Notes under the pieces: generated by a model
Database searches by the model: none
Told to the model about the DNA's origin: nothing
Seen by the model: the letters and a program-made list of their open reading frames with translations, nothing else
Program-made: the position numbers and the translations under genes
Assembly: GCA_009773165.1 (NCBI GenBank)
Contig: WOUZ01000003.1
Location: forward strand, 124,001-188,000
Direction: 5' to 3'
Source of the DNA: Bacteroidota bacterium
GTDB taxonomy: Bacteria; Bacteroidota; Bacteroidia; Bacteroidales; F082
Length of the DNA: 64,000 nucleotides
Part shown: positions 24,499 through 33,262 of the stretch, piece after piece
Position numbering within the stretch: position 1 is the first letter of the stretch
Layout: the number at the start of each line of letters is the position of its first letter

Positions 24499-25746
24499 AT
24501 GGCTGACTATCTGACGGGCAAGAAGAAATTATTTAATGACCCTGTTTATGGATTTATCCAGATACCTGATAAATTACATTTTGACATCATCGAACACTCG
24601 TATTTCCAACGACTTAGAAGAATAAAACAACTGGGTTTGACGCATCTCGTTTATCCGGGAGCGCTGCATACACGATTTCAACATTCAATTGGAGCGATGC
24701 ACTTGATGCAGCTGGCTATTGCTGTATTAAGGTCAAAAGGGCATGTTATCTCTGACGAAGAGCTTCAGGCTGCTTCTTTGGCAATTTTATTACACGATAT
24801 TGGTCATGGCCCATATTCTCATACGCTCGAAAAGACAATAGTAACACAAATGACGCATGAGCAGCTTTCGTCGAAGATAATGCGCAAACTTAATGATGAA
24901 TTCAACCATCAATTGGCAATGTCAATTGAAATATTTGAGGGCACATATCACCGAAAGTTTCTTTGTCAGCTGGTTTCCAGTCAGCTGGATATGGATAGAA
25001 TGGATTATCTGAAAAGAGATAGTTTCTTTTCGGGTGTGGCTGAGGGAACAATAAATGCAGACAGATTATTAGCTATGCTCGATATGGCCGAAGATCAGCT
25101 GGTTATTGAAGCAAAAGGGATTTACTCAGTCGAGAAGTTTTTGGGAGCCCGCCGACTGATGTATTGGCAGGTATATTTGCATAAAACAGTTCTGTCAGCC
25201 GAATATATGCTGATGAACTGCTTAAGAAGAGCAAAACAACTGAGCATAGAGGGGCATTCCTTGCCTGCAACACCAGCTTTGTCTTGGTTTTTAATGAACG
25301 AACCCAATGATTCAGCATTTGATTTGGATGAAAAACCACTCGATATGTTTGCTCAACTGGACGATTTTGATGTTTTTACAGCACTCAAACTTTGGCAGCA
25401 TTATCCAGATAAAGTTCTATCTGTTCTTAGTTCCGGAATCGTAAACAGACAGTTATTTCGGGTCGAATTATCCAATGAGCCATTTGAAGAAGAAAGTTGC
25501 AAAGCAAAGAAATGCCTGATATCAAAGCATTTTAGTATCACTGATGCTGAGGCTGAGTACCTTTTTATTGAAGAGTCTACTTCAAATCACGCGTATCATC
25601 CACTTCAATCGCGCATTAATATTTTATATAAAGATGGCCAACTGAAAGATATATCTCTTGCTTCTGATCAATTGAATATTTCGGTTTTATCGCATCCTGT
25701 TACAAAGTATTTTATTTGTTACCCTAAAACCATAATAAATACTTAG
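24499..25746 (+). CDS. HD-domain phosphohydrolase (dNTPase/SAMHD1-like)
   Basis: About 415 residues from the preferred ATG at 24499 (MADYLTGKKK). The H...HD...D metal site is visible: RFQHSIGAMH (about residue 55), ILLHDIGHGPYSH (about 93-105) and DMDRMDYLKRD (about 165-175). It resembles the HD hydrolases of the dGTP triphosphohydrolase/SAMHD1 group, which cleave dNTPs to nucleosides and triphosphate. The substrate is unproven, since some members act on other nucleotides. It is divergent from porX. The earlier in-frame codons at 24424 and 24436 encode an unconserved hydrophobic stretch and overlap or crowd the promoter element, so I reject them. Confidence 0.86.
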   Translation: MADYLTGKKKLFNDPVYGFIQIPDKLHFDIIEHSYFQRLRRIKQLGLTHLVYPGALHTRFQHSIGAMHLMQLAIAVLRSKGHVISDEELQAASLAILLHDIGHGPYSHTLEKTIVTQMTHEQLSSKIMRKLNDEFNHQLAMSIEIFEGTYHRKFLCQLVSSQLDMDRMDYLKRDSFFSGVAEGTINADRLLAMLDMAEDQLVIEAKGIYSVEKFLGARRLMYWQVYLHKTVLSAEYMLMNCLRRAKQLSIEGHSLPATPALSWFLMNEPNDSAFDLDEKPLDMFAQLDDFDVFTALKLWQHYPDKVLSVLSSGIVNRQLFRVELSNEPFEEESCKAKKCLISKHFSITDAEAEYLFIEESTSNHAYHPLQSRINILYKDGQLKDISLASDQLNISVLSHPVTKYFICYPKTIINT

Positions 25747-25940
25747 CAAAGCTTGCAATCGCCTGGTTGATTCCAGTTCTGCGCATTTGGCGGGGCAATC
25801 TCAATATTTTGGGATTATAGCAAGGTAAAAAACCTACAACAAAAACTACTCATTTGCATAGTAATGTGTTTAAAAACAATAGTATAAACTGATTTAGGAA
25901 AAAAGTCAGTCGGTACTGCTTTTCATAAGCCTAAAAAAAA

Positions 25941-25948
25941 TAACTTTG
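25941..25948 (+). promoter_or_regulatory. -7 promoter element of the DoxX-Gfo/Idh operon
   Basis: TAACTTTG matches TAnnTTTG. Transcription would begin near 25955, after the first in-frame ATG (25953), favouring the ATG at 25968 or 25971. No well-spaced -33 TTG is seen. Confidence 0.55.
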
Positions 25949-25967
25949 AGGCATGCAATACACGCAG

Positions 25968-26450
25968 ATGATGAATAACAGCAAGCACTCATTGATAGCA
26001 ATCGCCTTATTACGAATCGTTGTAGGTTGGCACTTTCTCTATGAAGGTTTGGTAAAAGTGCTCAATCCTGAATGGACTTCCAGAGCTTTTCTGCTTGATT
26101 CAGGAGGTTGGTTTAATGGTTTCTACAGATACCTGGCTGGAAATGCAACTCTGCTTAACATCACCGACACTTTGAATGCCTGGGGTTTAACTTTAATTGG
26201 TTTTTCGCTGGTGCTTGGATTATGGAGTCGCTTTGCTGCATTAGGAGGAATGTTTTTGTTGGCGCTTTATTATTTGTCACATCCTGCATTTCCGGGTATT
26301 ACTTACCTTTTCCCTTCAGATGGGAGTTACTTTATTGTCAATAAGACCATTGTAGAGATGTTTGCATTAGCAGTAATTTATTTTCAGCCTACAGATTATT
26401 TTATTGGATTAGAACGACTTATCAGTTCAAAAAAGAGAAATCACGAATGA
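25968..26450 (+). CDS. DoxX family membrane protein, first gene of the exported oxidoreductase operon
   Basis: About 160 residues with four TM helices in the DoxX pattern: ALLRIVVGWHFLYEGLVK at the N-terminus, then LTLIGFSLVLGLWSRFAAL near 85-100 and two further helices. DoxX proteins were named for a thiosulfate:quinone oxidoreductase subunit, and many members are thought to interact with quinones or redox partners. The gene overlaps the next, a Tat-exported Gfo/Idh oxidoreductase, by 4 bases (ATGA), so the products are probably made in fixed ratio. A role in re-oxidising that enzyme is my inference. Start chosen from the promoter position; an ATG at 25953 would extend it by five residues. 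Confidence 0.85.
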   Translation: MMNNSKHSLIAIALLRIVVGWHFLYEGLVKVLNPEWTSRAFLLDSGGWFNGFYRYLAGNATLLNITDTLNAWGLTLIGFSLVLGLWSRFAALGGMFLLALYYLSHPAFPGITYLFPSDGSYFIVNKTIVEMFALAVIYFQPTDYFIGLERLISSKKRNHE

Positions 26451-28012
26451 GTTCTGAACAAAATAACGAAAAAAAAGGCGTAACCCGCCGTGATATGATT
26501 GCTGGTCTGGCTGCAATTCCAGTATTAGGCGTTATAGGATATGGTCTTTTAAAACAGCAACAAGAAAAAATCAGCAGAAAAGAAAACGTTTTACCTGAGC
26601 TTGATTTTAAAGCCGTATCGGGTGTCCCAGCCTTGGTTGATGGACCTGTTTTACGCATTGGAGTTGTTGGTTGTGGTGGCAGAGGCGGTTATCTGATGAA
26701 AGCCCTCGGTTTTGTGCACCCTGACCGAATTGACGATTGGGAGAAGAAAGGCAGCTCGGATGTTTTTTGGGCGCAATACCTTCAGGAGTTTAGAAATCAG
26801 GATGACCTCCGGATTCAAATAACAGCTGTGTGCGATGTTTTTGAAAAAAATGCTCAACGCGCAATTCGAACCGGTGCAAATGTGTTTCGCAATGGCGAGT
26901 CGGGTCAAATGGCTGAAGCGCCAAAAAGGTATCTCACATATCAGGAATTGGTTGAATCACCCGATGTTGATGCAGTAATTGTTGCTACTCCTGATCATTT
27001 ACATGTGCCTGTGGCTATCGCCGCAGCAAAGCATGGCAAGCATGTGTATTGCGAAAAGCCGCTTTCATGGACAGTTGAAGAAACATTTGAAGTAAGAAAA
27101 GTGGTCAAAGAGACTGGTATAATTTTTCAACTTGGACATCAGGGAAGACAAACAGAAAGCTATCAGGTTGCCAAATCGATGATCGAAAAAGACGTAATTG
27201 GTAAAATATCATTGATAGAAGTTTGCACCAATCGCAATGATCCGAATGGAGCATGGGTTTATGATATTGATCCTGAGGCAAATGAACAGACCATCGATTG
27301 GAAACAGTTTATTGGCCCTGCACCCTGGCATCCATTTAATCTGGAACGGTTTTTTCGGTGGAGATGCTGGTGGGATTACAGTACTGGCTTGAGTGGTGAC
27401 TTATTTACTCATGAATTTGATGCAATCAATCAAATTCTTGGACTTGGAATCCCAGCATCAGCAATGGCATCGGGAGGCATTTATTTTTATAAAGATGGAC
27501 GAACTGTGCCCGATGTTTTGAATATGGCTTTCGAGTACCCAAAAAGAGATTTAACTTTATTATATAGCGCTACCTTAAGTAGTGAAAAGAACAGGGGCAA
27601 AGCAATGATGGGTCACGATGCATGGCTCGAACTTGATGAAAATCTAACCGTTTACCTCGATCCGAGATCAACAAAATACAAAGATCAGATTGACAAAGGT
27701 CTTCTTGAACCCTTTAAGCCAATCTATTCATACGTACCCGGACAAGGAAGCGTGGATGCAATAACAACCCCTACCGAAAAATATTTTGCAGGAAGAGGAT
27801 TGCTGTATACCTATCGTGATGGAAAAGCTATGGATACAACGCACCTTCATTTGCGTGAATGGCTGAATTGTATTCGTCAAAACAATGGAACACAGCCAAG
27901 TTGCAATATTGACCAGGCTTTTGAGGAGGCTATTACAGCTCATATGGGAACCATTTCATATCATCAGGGTCGTAAAACACACTGGGATGCCGCAAACGAA
28001 GAAATCATATGA
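26447..28012 (+). CDS. Tat-exported Gfo/Idh/MocA family oxidoreductase (521 aa)
   Basis: A 521-residue NAD(P)-dependent dehydrogenase-like protein with a twin-arginine signal: TRRDMIAGLAAIPVLG at residues 13-28. The Rossmann motif GVVGCGGRGG is at about residues 74-83. ATPDHLHVPVA and YCEKPLSW at about 180-205 include the family EKP motif with its catalytic lysine, and LGHQGRQTE follows. The enlarged C-terminal domain (about 270-500) is typical of exported glycoside-oxidising members. It probably oxidises or reduces a sugar or glycoside, perhaps at C3. It overlaps doxX by 4 bases and lies 10 bases before the next oxidoreductase gene. The exact substrate is unknown. Confidence 0.9.
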   Translation: MSSEQNNEKKGVTRRDMIAGLAAIPVLGVIGYGLLKQQQEKISRKENVLPELDFKAVSGVPALVDGPVLRIGVVGCGGRGGYLMKALGFVHPDRIDDWEKKGSSDVFWAQYLQEFRNQDDLRIQITAVCDVFEKNAQRAIRTGANVFRNGESGQMAEAPKRYLTYQELVESPDVDAVIVATPDHLHVPVAIAAAKHGKHVYCEKPLSWTVEETFEVRKVVKETGIIFQLGHQGRQTESYQVAKSMIEKDVIGKISLIEVCTNRNDPNGAWVYDIDPEANEQTIDWKQFIGPAPWHPFNLERFFRWRCWWDYSTGLSGDLFTHEFDAINQILGLGIPASAMASGGIYFYKDGRTVPDVLNMAFEYPKRDLTLLYSATLSSEKNRGKAMMGHDAWLELDENLTVYLDPRSTKYKDQIDKGLLEPFKPIYSYVPGQGSVDAITTPTEKYFAGRGLLYTYRDGKAMDTTHLHLREWLNCIRQNNGTQPSCNIDQAFEEAITAHMGTISYHQGRKTHWDAANEEII

Positions 28013-28022
28013 TAGTTGAGAA

Positions 28023-29099
28023 ATGAAAAAAGCCCAACACGATAGCAAGCAACTCGACAAGCAGCGTTTTAATGCTGCTGTTGTAGGTTTTGGTCTGTCG
28101 GGAAAGGTCTTTCATACTCCATACATCCAGCAACATCCTGGTTTTGAGCTTTATTCTATTGTAAGCAAAGGAAATGAAGCTCAAAAAAAATATCCAAAAA
28201 CAATAGTTTTTCCTCATTACGAAGATGTAATTAACGATCCTGCAATTGATTTAGTCGTGCTTTGCACACCTCATAACCTTCATGTCAGTCAGGCAATTGA
28301 AGCAATGCAGGCTGGCAAAGATGTTGTAATTGAGAAGCCTGTTGCACTCACTTCGTCAGATATATTGCTTTTAATCGAGGAGAGCAAAAAAACAAAGCGA
28401 CAGTTTTTTCCTTACCATAATCGTAGATGGGATGGGGATTTTTTAACCGTAAAGCAATTGATTCGTGATGGTTATCTTGGTAGTGTACACGATTACGAAT
28501 CCCGTTTCGACCGTTTTAGTCCTTCAGTTTCAAGGGCCGAATGGCGATACAGCGATCATTCTGCTGGAGGAACTTTATTTGACCTGGGGCCACATCTGAT
28601 CGATCAGGCTATTCATCTATTTGGCAAGCCGGATATGGTTCATTGTCTTTTGTTTCGTCAGCGCCCGGAAAGTAAATCCAACGATGGCTTCGATTTGAGA
28701 TTACTTTACCCTAACAGGGTGGTTACTTTAAAAGCCGGGGTATTCGTCAAATCACCTGGTCCACGGTTTTTAATCCATGGCACAGAAGGTTCATTTATTA
28801 AATATGGACTTGACGTTCAGGAATCACGATTGAAAAGAGGGGTTTTACCTGATTCTAAAATCATAGGTAAAGAACCTGCAAATATGCATGGTATATTACT
28901 TTCGCCTCATTATGATCCTTCAGAAGCGAAAAAATTCCCTACCCTTAATGGCAATTATATGAAATTCTACGATGGAGTTTATGAAGCTTTGAAACATAAA
29001 ACTCCGCACGAGGTAAGTCAGGAAGATGCTTTGTTAGTGATAAAAGTTATTGAGGCAGCAGTAAAAAGTAATGAAAATCAACAACATATACAATTATAG
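28023..29099 (+). CDS. Cytoplasmic Gfo/Idh/MocA family oxidoreductase (358 aa)
   Basis: A 358-residue member without a signal peptide, so probably cytoplasmic. The Rossmann motif VVGFGLSGKVFHTPYI is at about 19-34, the catalytic EKPVAL at about 102-107, and HNRRWDGDF at about 125-133. The last is typical of the YvaA/IolW-like branch that acts on inositols and related sugars. It differs clearly from its two exported neighbours. In the operon it could finish conversion of an imported keto-sugar, reducing it to the normal sugar; this is inference from position. It lies 10 bases after the previous gene and 24 bases before the isomerase gene. Confidence 0.9.
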   Translation: MKKAQHDSKQLDKQRFNAAVVGFGLSGKVFHTPYIQQHPGFELYSIVSKGNEAQKKYPKTIVFPHYEDVINDPAIDLVVLCTPHNLHVSQAIEAMQAGKDVVIEKPVALTSSDILLLIEESKKTKRQFFPYHNRRWDGDFLTVKQLIRDGYLGSVHDYESRFDRFSPSVSRAEWRYSDHSAGGTLFDLGPHLIDQAIHLFGKPDMVHCLLFRQRPESKSNDGFDLRLLYPNRVVTLKAGVFVKSPGPRFLIHGTEGSFIKYGLDVQESRLKRGVLPDSKIIGKEPANMHGILLSPHYDPSEAKKFPTLNGNYMKFYDGVYEALKHKTPHEVSQEDALLVIKVIEAAVKSNENQQHIQL

Positions 29100-29123
29100 C
29101 GAATATTTATTAAATTCATCATT

Positions 29124-29978
29124 ATGCAATCAAGACGCGATTTTTTAAAAACGATTCCGCTTCTCTCAGGGACTTTTGTGGTAACGATGGCTTCTCAAAA
29201 GCAATCTTTTGGTGCAGCAACTTTAAAAAAGGATGCAGGTATACAGTTGTGGACCCTAAGGGATGATGTTCAAAAGGACTTGAATGGCACGCTTAACTCA
29301 TTAAGTAAATTTGGTTACAAGAGTATTGAAACTTTTGGGTTTGATGGAAAGTTTTACGGGCAGGAAGTCAAGGATTTCAGCCGTTTTTGCAGTGATTTGG
29401 GCATCAGTATCCACAGCAGTCATACTGGAATTACGGCTGAGAATGCTTCTCTTTATGCAGAGAAGGCAGCTGAAGGAGGGTTGAGTTTCTTAATTCTGCC
29501 ATCTATGATGGGTCGGGCAGAAGGGTCTCTTGATGATTTTCGCAGGACAGCTGATGAAATGAATAAAATTGGTGAACAATGCCTAAAACATGGAATCCGT
29601 TTCGGTTATCACAACCACGATTTTGAATTCAGACTTCTGGAAGGGAAGTTGCCTTATGACATTCTTTTAGAGTCAACTGATCCTCAACTGGTTTCATTTC
29701 AATTAGATATATATTGGATTATCAAAGCAAAGCAAGATCCTTATCGCTATTTTGAGCGTCATCCGGGAAGGTTTTCAACCTGGCATCTGAAAGATTTGGG
29801 GTCCAACGGGAAGAGCTGCATTGTTGGTAACGGAAGGATTGATTTTAGATCGCTCATTGAAAAAGCAGGACAAGCCGGCCTCGAGCGCGTGTTCGTTGAG
29901 CAGGAGCAATATGATGAAGGAACTCCACTTTATTGTGCTGAGAAAAGTTTAAAATACATACAACGACATCTTTTTTAA
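29124..29978 (+). CDS. Exported sugar phosphate isomerase/epimerase-like TIM-barrel protein
   Basis: A 284-residue protein of the AP-endonuclease-2/xylose-isomerase-like TIM-barrel group. The N-terminus MQSRRDFLKTIPLLSGTFVV is a Tat-type signal with the SRRDFLK box. Metal-binding candidates are GYHNHDFEF (about 172-180), LDIYWI (about 199-204), WHLKDLG and FVEQEQYD near the end. Such proteins isomerise, epimerise or eliminate from sugars and keto-sugars using a divalent metal. The Tat signal and its place among exported Gfo/Idh enzymes and a DUF1080 lipoprotein suggest action on a keto-glycoside in the periplasm, possibly as a lyase rather than an isomerase. That is inference. Confidence 0.87.
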   Translation: MQSRRDFLKTIPLLSGTFVVTMASQKQSFGAATLKKDAGIQLWTLRDDVQKDLNGTLNSLSKFGYKSIETFGFDGKFYGQEVKDFSRFCSDLGISIHSSHTGITAENASLYAEKAAEGGLSFLILPSMMGRAEGSLDDFRRTADEMNKIGEQCLKHGIRFGYHNHDFEFRLLEGKLPYDILLESTDPQLVSFQLDIYWIIKAKQDPYRYFERHPGRFSTWHLKDLGSNGKSCIVGNGRIDFRSLIEKAGQAGLERVFVEQEQYDEGTPLYCAEKSLKYIQRHLF

Positions 29979-29997
29979 CCATAATACCCAATAAATA

Positions 29998-31482
29998 ATG
30001 GAAGAAAATACCACAACAAACAATGGAATGGACCGCAGGTCATTTTTGCGAACAACAGCAATGACCGCTGCTGGTTTCATCATCTTGCCCAGCAATGTAA
30101 TCTCTGGTCTGGGACATCGGGCTCCCAGCGATAAGTTAAATATCGTTGGTGTAGGAATAGGTGGTCGCGGAGGCGGCGTCATTCGAGCCGTCAGTAGCGA
30201 AAACATCATCGGCTTATGTGATGTTGACTGGAAATATTCACAACGTATCATGAAGGAATTTCCTGATGCCAAAAAGTATTACGACTGGCGTAAAATGTTT
30301 GATGAACTTGGTAAATCAATTGATGCTGTGGTAGTTGGGACACCAGATCATACCCATGCTATCATTAGTATCAACGCCATGAAAATGGGTAAGCATGTGT
30401 ACTGCGAAAAACCATTGACACATTCTGTTTGGGAATCACGCCAAATGACTGAAGTTGCGAAGAAATATAAGGTTGCAACACAAATGGGTAACCAAGGCAA
30501 TTCTGGTGAAGGTATTCGTCAGGTTTGTGAGTGGGTGTGGAATGGTGCTATTGGAGAAGTTAAAGAAGCACATGCCTGGACAAACCGACCTATCTGGCCT
30601 CAGGGTTTGGAACGGCCAAAAGAAACCATGCCGGTACCTTCGACACTTGACTGGGATTTGTTCATAGGACCAGCTAAAGAAAGGCCTTACAATCCTATTT
30701 ATACGCCCTGGAACTGGCGTGGATGGTGGGATTTTGGAACAGGTGCATTAGGCGATATGGCATGTCATATCATGGATCCGATTTTCATGTCACTAAACTT
30801 GAAATACCCAATAAAGGTTCAGGGGACTTCATCCCAGTTCAATACCGAATCGCCACCATTGGCTGAAGTTGTTAAATATGTGTTCCCAAAACGTGACAGC
30901 TACAGAGGTATTAACATGCCCGAACTTAATGTAACCTGGTGGGATGGAGGATTGTTGCCTCCACGTCCGGAAGAATTGCCTGACGGTGAAGTTATGGGAC
31001 GCGACCCAAATGGCGGATGTCTTTTGATTGGAGAGAAAGGGAAAATAATGACAGGATGTTATGGAAAAGATCCTTTCTTGTTGCCATTAGATTATGATAA
31101 GGATTACAAGCGACCTGCACCTGAAATGCGCAGAGTAACTGTTGGTCACGAAATGGATTGGGTTAGAGCCTGTAAAGAAAGTCCTGAAAGCAGGGTAGAG
31201 GCAAGCTCTCATTTTGGCTATTCCGGACCAATGAATGAAATGGTTGTGATGGGTGTTGTTGCCGTCAGATTACAGGATCTTAAGCGTGAATTACAATGGG
31301 ATGGCGAAAAGATGGAGTTTACCAACATCAGTGATAGTGATGAAATTAGCGTTGTTAAGAGTGATAAGTTTGAAGTCATCGACGGGCATCCGCATTTCGA
31401 CACACAACATGAAACCATCAATGCTAAACAAGCAGCGGAAGAATATATTAAACACACCTACCGCGAAGGCTGGTCGTTATAA
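29998..31482 (+). CDS. Tat-exported Gfo/Idh/MocA family oxidoreductase (494 aa)
   Basis: A 494-residue protein with a twin-arginine signal: DRRSFLRTTAMTAAGFIIL at about residues 12-30. The Rossmann motif GVGIGGRGGG (about 51-60), GTPDHTHAIISINAM (about 113-127) and YCEKPLTHS (about 134-142) place it in the Gfo/Idh/MocA family, in the long-C-terminal branch annotated in Bacteroidota as exported oxidoreductases. It is related to but clearly distinct from the 521-residue enzyme earlier in the operon. Two exported paralogues flanking one cytoplasmic member suggest two successive or reciprocal redox steps. It lies 19 bases after the isomerase gene and 46 bases before the DUF1080 gene. Confidence 0.9.
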   Translation: MEENTTTNNGMDRRSFLRTTAMTAAGFIILPSNVISGLGHRAPSDKLNIVGVGIGGRGGGVIRAVSSENIIGLCDVDWKYSQRIMKEFPDAKKYYDWRKMFDELGKSIDAVVVGTPDHTHAIISINAMKMGKHVYCEKPLTHSVWESRQMTEVAKKYKVATQMGNQGNSGEGIRQVCEWVWNGAIGEVKEAHAWTNRPIWPQGLERPKETMPVPSTLDWDLFIGPAKERPYNPIYTPWNWRGWWDFGTGALGDMACHIMDPIFMSLNLKYPIKVQGTSSQFNTESPPLAEVVKYVFPKRDSYRGINMPELNVTWWDGGLLPPRPEELPDGEVMGRDPNGGCLLIGEKGKIMTGCYGKDPFLLPLDYDKDYKRPAPEMRRVTVGHEMDWVRACKESPESRVEASSHFGYSGPMNEMVVMGVVAVRLQDLKRELQWDGEKMEFTNISDSDEISVVKSDKFEVIDGHPHFDTQHETINAKQAAEEYIKHTYREGWSL

Positions 31483-31528
31483 AAATGCTCTTTTAATTAA
31501 TTTAAAATCAATTAAATAAATAATTATT

Positions 31529-32299
31529 ATGAAAAAAATCATTCTCTTTTCATTGTTAGCTCTGGCAGTTGTTTCCTGCGCTAATGCCGAAAAAAAAACC
31601 AGTGAAGACAAGGCTGAAGCTAAAGCCGAAGTAGTTGTTGATAATGGCTTATCAGCTGAAGAAGTTGCTGCAGGCTGGATGTTAATGTTCGATGGAACTA
31701 CACCAGGCAAATGGCGTGGATATGGAAAAGATCATTTCCCGACAGGTTGGAAAATCGAAAACGGAACGCTTCAATGCATTGGCTCGGGCAGGGGTGAAGC
31801 AGGTTCGCTCGAAGGTGGCGATATCATCTTTGATGAAAAGTTTCAAAATTTTGAGCTGTCTCTGGAATGGAAAATCTCTAGTGGCGGAAACAGCGGAATT
31901 CTCTACCTGGCGCAGGAATTGCCTGATAAAACCATCTGGCAAACAGCACCTGAGATGCAGGTGTTAGATAATACAAAACATCCCGATGGCCGTAATGGCG
32001 TTCATAGTGCCGGTGCTTTATATGATATGATAGGTGTTGCTGCTGACAAAGTGAAACCTGTGGGCGAGTGGAATCAAGTAAGATTGCTCATTTATAAAGG
32101 ATTGGTTGAACATTGGCTGAATGGTGAGAAAGTGGTTGAATATCACCTCTGGACACCTGAATGGAACGAAATGGTTGCTAAAAGTAAATTTCCTCAATAT
32201 AACCCTGATTGGGCCAATGTAGCTCAGGAAGGATTTATCGGATTACAGGATCATGGTGATGATGTTTGGTATAAAAATATCAAGATCAGGAAGTTGTAA
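31529..32299 (+). CDS. DUF1080 lipoprotein (3-keto-disaccharide hydrolase-like)
   Basis: A 256-residue lipoprotein: lipobox VVSC with Cys17 and a short charged linker. Residues 45-256 form a DUF1080 (PF06439) jelly-roll domain with LMFDGTTPGKWRGYG, EWKISSGGNSGILYLA and a final GFIGLQDHGDDVWYKNIKIR. DUF1080 members have been described as hydrolases of 3-keto-disaccharides, cutting the bond after a dehydrogenase has oxidised C3. In this operon it is the natural cleavage step after an exported Gfo/Idh oxidation. It is the last gene of the run and is followed by a terminator-like structure. Confidence 0.9.
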   Translation: MKKIILFSLLALAVVSCANAEKKTSEDKAEAKAEVVVDNGLSAEEVAAGWMLMFDGTTPGKWRGYGKDHFPTGWKIENGTLQCIGSGRGEAGSLEGGDIIFDEKFQNFELSLEWKISSGGNSGILYLAQELPDKTIWQTAPEMQVLDNTKHPDGRNGVHSAGALYDMIGVAADKVKPVGEWNQVRLLIYKGLVEHWLNGEKVVEYHLWTPEWNEMVAKSKFPQYNPDWANVAQEGFIGLQDHGDDVWYKNIKIRKL

Positions 32300-32318
32300 T
32301 TGCTGAGACTTAATTAGT

Positions 32319-32392
32319 AAAGCTGATTCTTTCATTTTATTTGGTTCAACTTAATATGTTGAATTATAAAAATAAATGGAAGAGTCAGCTTT
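32319..32392 (+). terminator. Long-stem terminator-like structure after the DUF1080 gene
   Basis: AAAGCTGATTCTT (32319-32331) pairs with AAGAGTCAGCTTT (32380-32392) over 13 positions with one G-U pair. The 48-base interior contains a smaller hairpin, TTCAAC...GTTGAA (32345-32363). A T-rich run (TTTTTGTTTG) begins in the last pairs at 32391. It starts 19 bases after the operon's final stop, so it is a plausible if unusually large terminator. Confidence 0.5.
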
Positions 32393-32437
32393 TTTGTTTG
32401 ATACCCTTGCGAATCAGTAGCTGTTTAGGGCCAAAAG

Positions 32438-33262
32438 ATGTATTTTCGTGCAAAAATTGTCGGGGTGCATATTTCAAAAATAAGGAATGTAATTCTAATT
32501 GGTACAGGCCGGGTCTCCTGGAACCTGGGTAATTCACTGAAAGATAAAGGGATAATTATTTTGGAGGTAGCAGGAAGGTCATTCGAAAAAGTGAATCAGC
32601 TCTCCAAAAAATTTCAATCAAAAGCTGTTACCGATTTTCAGCAAATTAATCCCAACGCCGATTTATACATTCTTGCAGTCAGTGATGATGCTATCGAAGA
32701 AGTGGCATCGCAAATGCCATTCGTCAAAGGCATTTTGGTGCATACCTCAGGAATGAAAGATAGTGTCGTTCTTACAAAATTCTTTACCAGAACTGGTGTT
32801 TTTTATCCCTTGCAAACATTTTCTTTTGAACGACAGCCTGAGTTCAATTCCATCCCGGTTTTTGTCCAAAGTAGCGATGAAGGTGATCTGACCTTATTGC
32901 GTGACCTGGCAGAAAAACTTTCATCAACTGTGGTGACTATTAATGATGAACAACGTCAGCGCTTACATTTAGCTGCTGTTTTTGTCAATAATTTCACGAA
33001 TGCATTGTATCTAATGGCAGATCAGATACTTGTAAAAGATGATTTGTCAATCGATTACTTGAAACCACTAATGATTGAGACCGCAATGAAGGCTATGAAT
33101 GTATCACCTGAGCAGGCTCAAACAGGTCCAGCCCGGCGGAATGATCAGGGGACTATTGCTCAACATCTTGAATTGCTGACTGCTTTCCCTGAATTGCAAG
33201 AGATTTATAAAAACTTTTCAGCCTATATTTTAACTAAATATAATCGAAAATTACATGAGTAA
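32438..33262 (+). CDS. Rossmann-like/DUF2520 domain protein
   Basis: A 274-residue protein with an N-terminal Rossmann domain (VILIGTGRVSWNLGNSLKD, about 18-36), a hydrophobic LYILAVSDDAIEEVA strand-helix near 77-91, and a C-terminal helical DUF2520 domain (about 140-265). The architecture resembles ketopantoate reductase or F420-dependent NADP oxidoreductase, but the substrate is unknown. The gene is regularly found before kdsC in Bacteroidota. It overlaps kdsC by 8 bases. The ATG at 32438 gives an extension of about 15 residues before the first beta strand; a GTG at 32465 is the alternative start. Confidence 0.85.
   Translation: MYFRAKIVGVHISKIRNVILIGTGRVSWNLGNSLKDKGIIILEVAGRSFEKVNQLSKKFQSKAVTDFQQINPNADLYILAVSDDAIEEVASQMPFVKGILVHTSGMKDSVVLTKFFTRTGVFYPLQTFSFERQPEFNSIPVFVQSSDEGDLTLLRDLAEKLSSTVVTINDEQRQRLHLAAVFVNNFTNALYLMADQILVKDDLSIDYLKPLMIETAMKAMNVSPEQAQTGPARRNDQGTIAQHLELLTAFPELQEIYKNFSAYILTKYNRKLHE

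Noticed and set aside
32341-32532. Small frame between DUF1080 and DUF2520 genes
   Set aside because: It lies partly in the terminator-like structure and overlaps the DUF2520 gene in another frame; no domain is visible.
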